Under the pieces are notes generated by a model. The model searched no databases, was not told where the DNA came from, and saw only the letters and a list, made by a program, of their open reading frames with translations. The position numbers and the translations under genes were made by a program. Below, in pieces: positions 44,783 through 55,566 of a DNA stretch of 64,000 nucleotides (positions within the stretch are counted from its first letter, which is position 1; each line of letters starts with the position of its first letter). This DNA is from Turnera subulata (taxonomy: Eukaryota; Streptophyta; Magnoliopsida; Malpighiales; Passifloraceae), in the NCBI GenBank assembly GCA_028386065.3, contig JAKUCV010007499.1, positions 85,661 to 149,660 on the forward strand. The letters run 5' to 3'.

Positions 44783-45176
44783 TGTTGGAGTTGAGTTGAT
44801 CCTATATTGCAGGGTTAAAGTTGACTATTGATCTAGAAAGTTGCAAAAAAAAATAAAATTCTAGAGAATTCTAAAATTCTGGAGAGTTCTTTTATGAGTT
44901 TTGTATGGACTGTAACGTGTACTCATGATGTACACCAATTATGTCTATAAATATGAGATGTAAGTAACTGAAAATATTGAGTTGGAATGGATTAACTACT
45001 CTTTAGTTTCCTTCCTCCTCCACATCTTTAGAGTCATCTTTGATGGCTATATTTTAGCTTTTGGTTTCTTTGGAAGTTTCCTCATTGGGTAAACTATCTT
45101 TCAGCTTTTGGATTTAGTTTCCTAATCAAAGCGAAACTATTTGTTTGTGTACTTTTTTCTTTTTCAAAAATTAACA
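44783..45176 (+). repeat. 3' LTR of the TRIM element
   Basis: Follows the polypurine tract ATCAAGGGGGAG (44771-44782). Near-identical to the 5' LTR. Confidence 0.92.
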
Positions 45177-47107
45177 GTCGCTAATCTCGCCGCTATCTTC
45201 TGAATCCTGATTTTTTTCCCTATCAAGGAAAGTCCAACGAGTGTCTCCGATCCTACAAAATGCAAACTCTGAACCGCAGCTACTACTGGGGGATCTAACC
45301 GGAGATCGTCACCAAGCCACAGCATCGCCACACAATCGTCCTCCTTGGGGGAAGAAGATCGAGCTATCTTGCCCCAACTGAAAGGTACCGCATCAGGAAC
45401 CTACCAGAGGTTTTCTGTTTCCTGAGATCTGAAGTGCTTGAATGTCTTGAAGGAAGGAAGGGTGATAATGTCTTCTTTCGATGGAGAGGGAGACAGTGCG
45501 CTGACTAGGAACAGAGAGCAGTCGGTGAAGTCAAAATAGGTGAGCCAGCCACGATTGGAGAAGACAGGGTAGGCAGCAGATTCTGTGATTTTCTCCAGCG
45601 GACTAGTGAATTCTCCAGTGAACTGACTAGTGGCGGGATTGAAGAGTCGAAAACTTGCGTTGCGGCTTAACTCTCTTTTTGGATCGTAGGGAGAACCAGA
45701 AGGGAAAACCAACAATGGGGATTGTGAGAGTATTGGCTTTTTAGATAATGATGAAATTGGTCCTAAACAAGATGAAGCTTGTGGTTCCAAGCGATTTGGT
45801 GAAAATGTCAGCTATCTGCTTGCTGGAGTCAATGTGTAGAACCTGGATTTGCCCTTTTTGAACACGCTCTCGTATGAAATGGAGGTCTATTTCCAGGTGC
45901 TTGGTTCGTTGGTGCTGCACGGGGTTGTTGGCAATAAACGTAGCTGAAAGGTTGTCGCAATGGACAACTATAGGCTCTTTGGGAGGACACCGAAGCTCGT
46001 GCAGCAAGTTTCGCAGCCAAGTCACATCCGCCACTACGCTAGCAAGCCTCTGATACTCTGATTCTGCACTGCTTCGTGATACAGTGGCCTGCTTCTTTGC
46101 TGACCAGGAAACAAGATTTCCTCCAAGGAAAACACAATAACCCGTGGTGGATCTTCTAGTGTCTAAACATCCTGCCCAGTCGGCATCACTGTAAGCAGTT
46201 AACGACTGGATACATGTAGGCTGAAGAAGAAACCCATAAGTTTTGGTGCCAACCAGATATCACAATATCCGTTTGACAGCTTTCCAATATTCAGTGGTTG
46301 GTGCATGCATGAACTGGCACACCGAGTTGACTGCAAAACAAATATATGGACCAGTGAAAGTTAAATATTGCAAGGCACCTACAATAACGCGATACTGTCG
46401 TTGTGCATCAGCATCAAGTAGTACCCCTTGTTGAAGAGAAAAAGAAAGTCGAGGTTGCTTCGGCATGGGTGCTGGCTTCAAGTCTGGCAGGTTTGCTCGT
46501 GTGAGGATGGTGTCAATATATTTATGTTGAAGAAGAAACATACCATCCCTTACATGAGCTACTTGAATTCCCAAAAAATAGTGCAAAGGCCCTAGATCAG
46601 TCATAGCAAAACCCTGCTTCAGAATTATGAGCAAGTGCTGAAGAAGGACAGAAGAGGAGGCAGTGAGGATGATATCATCCACATACAATAACAAGAAAGC
46701 CTTGCCTTGTGTCGAATGCAATGTGAACAAAGAAGCATCTGAATGACTGATTTGGAACTTATGTGCAACAAGAAAGGAAGCAAAACGATGATACCAAGCA
46801 CGTGGTGCTTGCTTCAAACCGTAAAGAGCTCGTTGGAGCTTGCAAACATGATGCGGATACCGTGAATCCTCAAAACCCGGCAGCTGCCGCATGTATACTT
46901 CCTCTTTCAAAACCCCGTTTAAGAAGGCATTTTTTACGTCCAATTGTCGCACCCCCCATCCGCGAGACAAAGCAACTGAAAGAACTGTGCGAATGGTTGC
47001 TGGTTTGACAACGGGACTGTACGTCTCATCAAACTCCTCACCTGCCCGTTGAGTGTAACCCTGCGCCACAAGACAGGCCTTGTATCTGGAGAGGCTACCA
47101 TCAGAAT

Positions 47108-47699
47108 TAGACCTGGCAATTCGTGTTGTCGTGTCGGGTTCGTGTCGGGTTGAACAGGTAAACGGGTTCTAATTCCTCAACCCGATCCAACCCATTTAAT
47201 AATCGTGTCGTGTCGTGTCCAACCCGTTTATTATCATGTCGGGTTCGGGTTGACCCGCGGGTTACCTATTAAGTCTAACAAGCCTAAAAATTAATTTAAA
47301 AATTTTCAATTTTGCACAAGTCGTTGTATTTTTTAGGCAAATAGGCATATAATTAGATTTACTTACATATTAAATAAAATTATAAATTGTAGAATCATAG
47401 TGTAATAATATTTTAAAGTATTTGTAAAATTATTTTTGGATAATTTTGGTAACTTTGGCCTTAAATATTGAATAAGTCTTGTATTAAATCAGGAAAGTAT
47501 TTATACCTTAAATATAATCGGGTCATAAACAGGTACCCATCGGGTTGGAGGGTCAACCCGCTACTTGACCTGCTAATTTTCGTGTCGTGTAGTGTCGACC
47601 CATTTAACTAAACGGGTTGACAATCTCTGACCTATACCTGCTAATTTCGTGTCGGGTTCGTGTCGGGTTGTCGTGTCAATACCCGTTTTGCCAGGTCTA
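47108..47699. mobile_element. hAT-type MITE (592 bp) inside Copia-1
   Basis: Terminal inverted repeats TAGACCTGGCAA / TTGCCAGGTCTA and a perfect 8-bp target duplication ATCAGAAT (47100-47107, 47700-47707), both typical of hAT. Subterminal GTGTCGGGTTCGTGTCGGGT-like repeats are seen at both ends. No transposase is present, so it is non-autonomous. Confidence 0.93.
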
Positions 47700-50643
47700 A
47701 TCAGAATTATATTTCTGACGATACACCCATCGAGAACCAACAACATTTATATATGGAGAAGGTGGTGGTACCAAGACCCAAGTATTATTTTGAATCAATG
47801 CCTGGTATTCATCTTTCATAGCTAGGTTACAACGTTCATCTTTCGAAGCTTGTTTGTAAGTTTTAGGATCTGGGTCATGATTGGTACGAAGAAGAGCATA
47901 CTTTGGGTTAGGTTTAGTGATGCCATCGCGAAGACGTGTGGTCATGCGATGTGGAGGAGACAAAGGTTGTGGAGAGGGAGAAGGAGACGTGGTATGTTGA
48001 TGTGAGGAAGAAGATAAAGTGTCAGATGAGGAACTGGTGGCGAGTTGCCGATTGGGAGAGGTATCGGGTTGGGTAATATCCATAGTAGGAGATAAAGTAG
48101 GAGAGGTAAAAGTTTGTGGCGATGTATGTGTTTTAGGTGGAGATGTGTGTGTGGTAGATGAGGATAGAGGATGGCCTGACGTAGGAGAACAAATAGATGG
48201 TTGTGTGTGAGTTGGAGTTGGAGAGGTAAGCATAGGAGTTGGAAAACCTATCGATGGAACAAGAGCACCCTGTAGTTTAAAAACAGTTGTAGCATCAAAA
48301 GGATCAGAACGGATGGTGGTATTACGAGATGAGGATAAGAGAGGAGGAAAGGTATTCTCATAAAAAACGACATTCCTGAAGATGATAACCTTGCGAGAGA
48401 GAGTATGGTAGCAGCGAAAACCCTTATGTTGAGGAGATAAACCTAGGAAAATATGAGTGTCTGTGCGTGGTGACAACTTGTGAGTGCTAGGACTCATATA
48501 CAAGGGATAACAAGCACATCCAAACACCCGGATTTGTGAAAAAGAAGGTGTCACACCGGAAAAAGTTTGATAGGGACTCGACCACCCTAAAGTTTTATGA
48601 GGTAGATGATTTTGGATGAGATTAACATAATGAAGAGCCTCAACCCAAAAATTTGGCAGGAGGTTGGATTGAAATAAAACACTACGAATAGAGTTTAGCA
48701 AGGTACGATGCTTCCTCTCTGCCATGCCATTTTGTTGATGGCTGTAAGGACAAGAGAGGCGACGGAGAATACCATGCTGTTGAAGATAGGCATCAAATTG
48801 TGAGTTGCAGAACTCGCCGCCATTATCACTTTGAAGAAATCTAACATTTTTATTAAATTGAGTTTGTATCTCGATATGAAGCTGCTGAAATTTCGAAAAA
48901 ACCTCATATTTATTCTTCAAGGGATAAACCCAAAAATACTTGGAAAAATCATCCAAAAACAAAACATAGTACTTAAATCCAGTGAATGGAAAAACCGGAG
49001 ATGTCCATACATCACAATGTAAAACATGAAATAAACCTAAACTAGGGGACAAAGACGATGGATATGGTAGTTGTGTCTGCTTGCCCTTCTAACATGCCAG
49101 ACAGAACTCATCCTTATTAACCGGTGAACAAATAGAAGAAAATTGTTTGGTAAATTGCTGCATCACTGGGACCCTTGGTTGATAGAGTCGACGATGCCAC
49201 AAAGAACCAGAGACTCGACTAACTGCAAAAACGGATGACACAAAAGAGGGTGCTGAAGCCAAAACTCAAACAGAATAAAGAGTGCCTTTAACATCGTACC
49301 GTATCTGTCGATGGCGAAAAAGATGTCCCTTCACAGAAAAACCATGAGAATCAAAAACCACAAAGCATGCATTATCAACTGAAAAACGTTTAACAGAAAT
49401 CAAGTTCTTAGTAAGATGAGGAACCACAAGAACAATCAAAAGTCGAAAAGAAAAAGAACCAATGGAGAAATATTTAGCACCAACATGTTTAATAGGATGG
49501 AACGTACCATCTCCTACTTGTACTGAATCAGTACCATGATATTCATGAAAAGAATCAAGATTGAAGGTGGAGTTGGTCATGTGACTGGTTGCACCGGTAT
49601 CTGCAAACCAAAGAGAATTCGAGTCTTGGTGCTCATGCACCCCTACATATGAGCGTTGAGGGCAGTGTTTTGCTGTGTGATTATAACCATCACACAGCTG
49701 ACACTGAACAGGTTGAGAACCCAAAATAGACGACGAGGGCCATGGAGTTGGAGGGAGATAAGAGCGTGGAGAAGATTGTGAACCAGAGGAATACGGCTTT
49801 GGAGAAAAAGATTGCTGAGGTCGGGACTAGTAAGAACCAGAATTGGAAGAATTCCACGAAGAAGAAGATGGCCTAGGTGAATTATTTCCACACCCCCCAC
49901 GACCACCTCTACCCCCTCGCCCCCCACGGCCACGATTCTGAGTAAAAAGAGCTTGTGAATTCTCAGGCACAGAAACCGCAGGAGGAGTGGAGGAGCGCTG
50001 TTGTTTTCTATTTTCTTGAGCAAGAAGAATATATCGAAGTTCAAAATAAGAAGGGAGTGGAGATTGGGACGTGAGAAGAGTAACAAGATCACCATACTCA
50101 TTAGGAAGCCCATCTAAGATTTGCATCACAATATCATCGTCACTTAAACGTCTTCCTATGGACTCTAAACAATCTGCAATACTGCGAATAGACTGAAGGT
50201 AGTCACTCATAGACTGAGTACCCTTTTTAGAACTGACAAAGGATGAACGATATTCCATATATCGTGCCTGGACATGATCATGAAAAAGTTGTTCTATCTG
50301 CTGCCATACTTCTCTCGTAGAAGGAAAGTAACCAGGACGAATGATATGATTGAGAATGACAGGACTGATAGTGGCATAAATCCACGTCACAATGGTGCTA
50401 TCAATCTGAGTCCACTGTGTATAGAGAGGTTTTGGTTCCGGAGGTGCATCTGGGGTTAGAGAAGGAATGACAGCCTCCGGGGGTACACCAATTCCATCGA
50501 CATGGTTTATAACCTGATGGGATTGGAAAACAGTGTATAGGAGGCTTTGCCAAACAAGAAATTTTGTGAAATCAAGTCTGGCAGGAACATAGTTTCGGAT
50601 ATTGCTCACGCTAAGAACAGAGTGAACAGAAGCAGTAAGAGTG

Positions 50644-50753
50644 GAAGAAGAAGAAGAAGAAGAAGAAGAAGAAGAAGAAGAAGAAGAAGAAGAAGAAGAA
50701 GAAGAAGAAGAAGAAGAAGAAGAAGAAGAAGAAGAAGAAGAAGAAGAAGAAGA
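50644..50753. repeat. (GAA)n microsatellite, about 37 units
   Basis: A nearly perfect 110-base GAA/TTC tract inside Copia-1 gag. On the minus strand it encodes a polyserine run; in other frames it gives poly-Glu, poly-Arg and poly-Leu ORFs that are spurious. Confidence 0.97.
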
Positions 50754-50834
50754 GGATCCTGAAAAAGCAGAGGAAGAGAAAGAGAGAGTAGACATGATGT
50801 GGATACGAGAAAAAGTTTCAAAAGATAAACACTA

Positions 50835-50846
50835 GCTCCGCTACCA
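50835..50846 (-). other. Primer-binding site of Copia-1, TGGTAGCGGAGC
   Basis: Directly abuts the LTR end on the minus strand. Identical to the sites at 20722 and 44311. Confidence 0.85.
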
Positions 50847-51008
50847 TGAAAGTAATGAATTCCAGGTTGCCAAATTAGGCCATCCTGATGAGTATTTGTA
50901 TTGAGTAATCATAGGGTTACAAGAAACCTAATTACACAGGAGTTCTAGTTAGAAGTATGATAACTATAACAGCTAACAAAACATAAACATTATCATCAAT
51001 CCTTATCA
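50847..51008 (-). repeat. 5' LTR of Copia-1 (162 bp)
   Basis: On the minus strand it runs TGATAAGGATTG...TTACTTTCA. It shares its start TGATAAGGAT with the LTRs of Copia-2, so the two are relatives. No second copy is found at the other end. Confidence 0.8.
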
Positions 51009-51029
51009 CCTATTAAGCAACAATGGCAT

Positions 51030-51125
51030 TTACTAATCATCACTGCTAATGGGTGAAAAGGAGGTAACCGAAATAAGGGATTGTGAAGGAGCACAAATTA
51101 ATCTGCATCCTCCCATTTTAGGAAA
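51030..51125 (+). pseudogene. GT47 fragment (stem region), second relic
   Basis: TACTAATCATC... GGTGAAAAGGAGGTAACCGA aligns with 58915-59035 and, more distantly, with the stem of the GT47 gene near 38805. Both relics share the same right-hand sequence (AAAAAATGAAAATAAATATTT...), so they descend from one already truncated copy. Confidence 0.7.
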
Positions 51126-52192
51126 AAAAAATGAAAATAAATATTTTTAAATTTTGATAATTAATAATAATAACTAAACATTAAACTATTTGAAGTAACT
51201 AAACTATTTTAGGCACTAAAATTTTTTCCTACGCTTATTTATTAGTTACCAAAATTTAAAATTTATTTTTCTATTTTTGGTGGCTTAATTATAATGTGTT
51301 ATAGGGCACGGAATATAGGATACCTAATTAATAGTTAAATTGATGAGGTTTGGGAATTTCTCCATCGGGACCTTATAGTACTAAGGGAAAAAGAACAATT
51401 AGCACAAACTTTTAACTAAACAAGAGAAATAGAATAATTTTATTGATTAATCTCCATTGGATGCAAGTTAGCAAAATGCCAGAAAAATCGTCATGGCTTC
51501 AGGCTAAAACTCCGATAATTCAAAATGGAGCCTACCCAGACTTCGAAAAATTCTCAAAAACTGCAGAAAATACCTCTTCATGTCTCGAATGCAATTGTTG
51601 CAAAAGAAATTCAATAACGGACGAGAAATGAGTTTTTGGCAAAAAAAAAAGAAAATTTCCATGGCTTTAGGCCAAATCATTAGAATAATCAAAATGGGAC
51701 CCACCCAGGCCATGAAAAATTATGAAAAAAATTTAGGAGATGCGTACTCCCCTAAAAAGATGATCATAGAAAAACACCAGCTCAAAAAACGGAGTTAAAA
51801 TGCATTTTTTAGGCAATAAACGACGTCGTCGCATTGACTGGCTGGTCGTGGGCCATGACTGGCCGGCCACGGGCCATGATTGGCCCAGGCAGGAACATGG
51901 CCAGTCCAGTTGTCACCATGACCAGCCGGTCATGGTACTGGCCAGCCTGATCATAGGCTAAAATCCCCCGATTTTTGTTTTTTCAAATATTCATTTCGGG
52001 ACCTTCTCGAAGCCGAAAAATTCCGAAAAAATATGGATGTGCTCGTAATGATGAGAGGAATTTTTTGGTATAAATATTTTCAAAAATAAATATAAAATGA
52101 CTAAAATATCCTTGGTCAAACTTTTTGACCTATGGCTTTAGGCTATTCTCGCCTTTTCTCTAGCATGGGGAAACATCCTTTGACAAAGAACT
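51126..52192. other. Repeat-derived intergenic DNA left of Copia-2
   Basis: 51126-51270 continues the flank shared with 59045-59165. From about 51490 a motif ATGGCTT(C/T)AGGC(C/T)AAA... followed by CAAAATGG(A/G) and CCACCCAGG recurs at 51492 and 51660 (about 167 bases apart) and in weaker form at 52130. 51830-51960 is rich in GGCC/CATGACC repeats. No gene seen. Confidence 0.55.
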
Positions 52193-52339
52193 TGATAAGG
52201 ATAAGAGTCTTCACCAGAATTAGTTAGGATTATTTTCCCTTTGTGATTTGTATTATGTACTTGTCTTGTATCTCTGTAAGTGGTTAAGTCTATCTGTAAC
52301 TAATGTGCTAATGAGTATTAATACAACTGACGGCAATCA
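52193..52339 (+). repeat. Left LTR of Copia-2, 3' end cut
   Basis: 147 bases align with 55392-55537. The last ~28 bases found in the right LTR are missing. Confidence 0.85.
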
Positions 52340-52690
52340 GGGAATCAACAAGAAAGCAATAAGAAATAATAAAAGTTAATCTTTATTCAATGATGAAATT
52401 TTTACAGTATATAGAGAAGGGAGAACCCTCAGCCCCTAGCTTTCTTACAAAGATTACACTCTAGGGTTTTAGGGTCTCTCTATATGTTTATATACATTAG
52501 TCCACACGTGCCCCTCATCCTAGGGTCATGATCCATTTTCATCTGCTCTCATCGTGTGGCACCTCTTCATTCCTCTTGAGCAAGTCACCTCTGGCACAGC
52601 TGTCCTCCATGTTCCAGGTGCTCTTGAATATTCTTTGTGGACCTTATCCTCTGAACCCATTAACTCTCCCCCTACTATATTTGGGTTCTG
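52340..52690 (-). repeat. LTR-like piece of another element, minus orientation
   Basis: Read on the minus strand: a polypurine-like GTAGGGGGAGAG at about 52674, a TATATAAA box near 52492 and AATAAAG near 52385, an order typical of an LTR. No second copy is seen and the borders are uncertain. It fills the gap in Copia-2. Confidence 0.4.
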
Positions 52691-52726
52691 CGAGTTAGGC
52701 CTTCTCACTTCCTACTCCTGCTGGGT

Positions 52727-55391
52727 TTGGGTCCGTTTTCTTTGTTGGGCTTTCTTCTCAATGGGCCCTGCTATACCACTTGTCAATTGGGGAAGCATAC
52801 TGTTTTGCCTTACCCCTTAACGAATACGGTTTGTTCAACCCCTTTTGAGGTTTTGTATTGTGATGTTTGGAATAGTCCTGTCTCTTCATGCAGTGGTTAT
52901 CGTTATTACGTTTTATTTGTTGATGGTTATACACGTTTTTGTTGGATTTCTCCTCTCCGATGCAAATCTGATGTTTTTGATTTTTTTTTGCACCTGATGG
53001 CTTTTATCACTAATGAATTTGGTTGTTCTATTAAGTTTTTTCAAAGTGACGGAGGGGGTGATTTTTGGAACAAACGGTTTGATGAATTTCTGGATTTCTA
53101 TGGTATTCAACGCTGGATTTCATGTCCCCATAGTCATCCACAGAATGGTTTAGTTGAGCGTATGCACCGTACTTTAGTTAATTCTGTCCGTTCAATTCTT
53201 TTTCATGCTCATATGCTTCCCTGTTTTTGGGTCGAAGCTTTACAGTATGTTGTTTATACGCTAAATTGGTTACCACACGCAACTTTGGATTAGGCCAGTC
53301 CTTATCACCTTCTCTATCACACTCTCCCTACTTTTGATCTTTCCAAGTTTTTGGTTGTGCTTGTTACCCTCATGTTATGGTTCCAAAGAATAAGTTGTGT
53401 CCTAGGTCAAGTCTACATGTGTTCTTAGGAGTTTCCTCCCAACATAAAGGTTTTCGTTGTCTTGATGTTTCTTCGGGCAAGGATAATGTGTCTCGTAATG
53501 TCACGTTTCATGAAACATCTTTTCCTCTTGCACAATCGTCTACTACCCCAACACCACCTCCTATCCATTTTTATCCAGTTCGAGTTTTTCAGGTTCCTTG
53601 TTCATTTAAAGCAGGTCCATCAGCTTTGCCACAACCAAATACTACATCCGTTATTCCCTTTTTACCTCTACCCACAATTTCTTCTCATTCTCCTTCTCCT
53701 TCTCTGCCTACCTCGCCTCCTTCGCCATCTCCATCTCCAACTCCTACTCCGAAAACTATTCCTCCTCTCTTACCCGCTACTGTACCTTGCCATCCCATGG
53801 TCACTAGAGCACGTATCACCAAGAAACAAACCAAATTTTCTTTGTCAACCACCGGTAAAATTCCATCTTCTGATCCCACTACCTATAGGCAGGCAAGTCA
53901 AGATAGGCCCTTCTTCAACAAAATACTTGGTCTCTTGTCCCCCGACCACTCGGGGCAAACATAGTCGTTTCAAAATGGGTTTTCCGGCGTAAGTTCCGGT
54001 CTAATGGTATTCTTGAGCGTTATAAGGCTCGTTTATTTGCACAGGGTTTTACTCAAAAGGCTGGAGAAGAATATCATGAGACTTATAGTCCAGTGATCAA
54101 ACCGGCTACTATTCGACTGGTTCTTAGTGTGGCTGTTTCCAAGGGCTGGAGTTTGCGTCAGCTTGATGTAAAAAAACGCTTTTCTTAATGGTTTTTTACA
54201 TGAAACGGTTTTTATGCAGCAACCTCAAGGCTTTGTTGATCCGTTTTTTCCAGACCATGTTTACCGTTTGAACAAACCACTTTATGGTTTGAAGCAGGCG
54301 CCTCGTGCTTAGTATCAGCGATTTGCCAATTTTTTGGTTGCCAAAGATTTTTGTATCAGTCGAGCAGATGCTTCACTTTTCACCTTCCATTCTATTCATG
54401 GTTCAAAATTCTTGTTATTGTATGTTGACGATATCATACTTACTGCTTCCTCTTCATCTCTTTTGCGCACTCTGCTACGCATGCTGCAGGTTAAATTTTT
54501 TATGACATATTTGGGCGAGTTGCATTATTTCCTTGGTATCCAGGTCCAGCGTTCTTCTGCAGGATTATTTCTTCACCAGCGTCGTTATCTGGTTGGCCTT
54601 TTGGAGCGTGCTGGTCTTGCTGATGCATGACATGTCTCTACACCATTACAACCTCATTATGCTTTGTCTATTACAGATGGTGCACCATTGTCTGATTCTG
54701 ACCAGCAGCTGTATCGTAGTATGGTTGGTGATTTGCAATATTTAACGTTTACGCGTCCTGACATCTCTTATGCCATTAACACGATGTGTCAGTTTATGCA
54801 TGCTCCAACAATGACGCATTGGCAAGTTGTGAAGGGTCTTCTTCGTTACTTGAATGGCACTATTGATTATGGTTTCTTGCTTCGTCCTACTAATCTCTCT
54901 TTTTTAGCAGCTTTTTGTGATGCCGATTGGGCAGGTTGTGTTGATACTCGTGGTTTGACGACGAGTTACTCTGTCTATCTAGGTGCAAATCTGGTTTCTT
55001 GGTCTGCCAAGAAATAGTAGACTGTGTTCCGCAGCAGTACTGAATCCGAATATAGAGCCTTGGCCAGTACAATTGCAGAACTCTCTTGGCTTTGTGCAGT
55101 CCTTTTTTATCTTCGCTTGACGCCTCAGCAGCCCATTCCAGTACATTGTGATAACCTCTCTGTCACTCATCTTGCGAACAACCCGATTCAACATAAACAC
55201 ACCAAGCATTTGGAAGTGTATTTGCACTTTGTTCGCGAGAAAATTCAACGACACTTTATTTCAGTTCTTCACATATCTAATACAAAACAACAAGTAGATG
55301 TCTTTACTAAATCTTTGGGAGTTCGTGAATTTCAGCTTCAACGATCCAACTTGAGCATGGTTCCTGCCTCCCAGCTCAACTTGCGGAGCGC
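52727..55391 (+). pseudogene. Copia-2 pol, decayed
   Basis: Starts at the end of the GAG-pre-integrase domain (CQLGKHTVLPY). Integrase has YCDVWNSPVSS, QSDGGGDF and CPHSHPQNGLVERMHR. TAG stops at 53291. Then a Pro/Ser-rich linker (53520-53790), reverse transcriptase [19 protein letters not shown] (54018), an extra A in the DVKNAF region (about 54170) that shifts the frame, catalytic YVDDIILTASS (54420), and RNase H RSSTESEYRAL (55030) to HISNTKQQVDVFTKSLG. Further stops are TAG at 54310, TGA at 54628 and a tandem TAGTAG at 55015. Confidence 0.92.
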
Positions 55392-55566
55392 TGATAAGGA
55401 TAAAAGTCTTCACCAGAATTAGTTAGGATTGTTTCCCTTTGTGATTTGTATTATGTACTTGTCTTCTATATCGGTAAGTGGTTAAGTCTATCTGTAACTA
55501 ATGTGCTAATGAGTATTAATACAACTAACAGTAATCAGTGTATTCATCTTGATTACTCTTCCTCTA
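55392..55566 (+). repeat. Right LTR of Copia-2 (175 bp)
   Basis: TGATAAGGAT start. The end is CTCTA, so the normal CA has become TA; it is fixed by the GAACT target duplication that follows. Confidence 0.8.

Larger units (their letters stand above)
43916..45176 (+). mobile_element. TRIM-like non-autonomous LTR retrotransposon (1261 bp)
   Basis: 5' LTR 43916-44310 and 3' LTR 44783-45176 (395 and 394 bases) differ at only about three places, so the insertion is young. The target duplication GTCGC is perfect (43911-43915 and 45177-45181). The primer-binding site directly follows the 5' LTR, and an AAGGGGGAG polypurine tract directly precedes the 3' LTR. The 472-base interior has no pol. An ATG overlaps the primer-binding site and opens a 23-codon ORF (MVAEPHDLTGPVNQ...). 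It must be mobilised in trans, probably by a Copia-type partner. Confidence 0.93.
43296..45761 (-). pseudogene. DUF295 copy 2, broken
   Basis: The minus strand aligns with DUF295-1 and DUF295-3 from KPILSQSPLLVFPSGSPYDP (about 45750) to the stop at 43296. The first ~65 residues and the promoter are missing and replaced by Copia-1 sequence at about 45762. A TAG interrupts at 45401-45403, a frameshift follows at about 45285 (before the EFAFCRIGD region), and the TRIM element (43916-45176) splits the gene. The last 169 codons (43805-43296) remain open and are closest to DUF295-3 (ending PAPMWVSMPQ in both). Confidence 0.92.
45762..50795 (-). pseudogene. Copia-1 gag-pol, one frame with four stops
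   Basis: The same frame runs throughout. Stops are TAG at 49829-49827, TGA at 49268-49266, TAG at 49091-49089 and TGA at 46262-46260, besides the MITE. Gag begins MSTLSFSSSAFSG, then about 37 serines from a microsatellite, then a UBN2-type Gag (FVSSKKGTQSMSDYLQS). A CQLCDGYNHTAKHC zinc knuckle and protease FADTGATSHM follow. GAG-pre-integrase includes LWHRRL. Integrase has DVWTSPV, QSDNGGEF and CPYSHQQNGMAERKHR. Reverse transcriptase has RQLDVKNAFLNG and catalytic YVDDIIL. RNase H has SRSSAESEYQ and HIDSSKQIADIFTKSLG. It is inactive, and the three stops at family-conserved sites fit C-to-T change. Confidence 0.93.
45762..51008 (-). mobile_element. Copia-1, Ty1/copia element without 3' LTR
   Basis: On the minus strand: LTR 51008-50847, primer-binding site 50846-50835, gag from 50795, protease, integrase, reverse transcriptase and RNase H to about 45765. 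The element stops abruptly at the end of RNase H and joins DUF295-2, so its 3' untranslated region and 3' LTR are lost together with the DUF295 5' end. A hAT-type MITE (47108-47699) sits in pol. Right of the LTR lies a GT47 fragment (51030), which shows it landed in the GT47-DUF295 array. Confidence 0.92.
52193..55566 (+). mobile_element. Copia-2, defective Ty1/copia element
   Basis: Left LTR start TGATAAGGAT at 52193, right LTR 55392-55566, target duplication GAACT (52188-52192 and 55567-55571). The end of the left LTR, primer-binding site, gag and protease are missing. In their place is a minus-oriented LTR-like piece (52340-52690). Pol from the integrase onward remains, with stops and frameshifts. 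Confidence 0.85.

Noticed and set aside
50547..50835. Poly-Arg, poly-Glu and poly-Leu ORFs
   Set aside because: Other frames of the GAA microsatellite; only the minus-strand Gag frame continues into recognisable protein.
53462..53992. 176-codon Leu-rich plus-strand ORF
   Set aside because: Shifted frame of the Pro/Ser-rich linker of Copia-2 pol.
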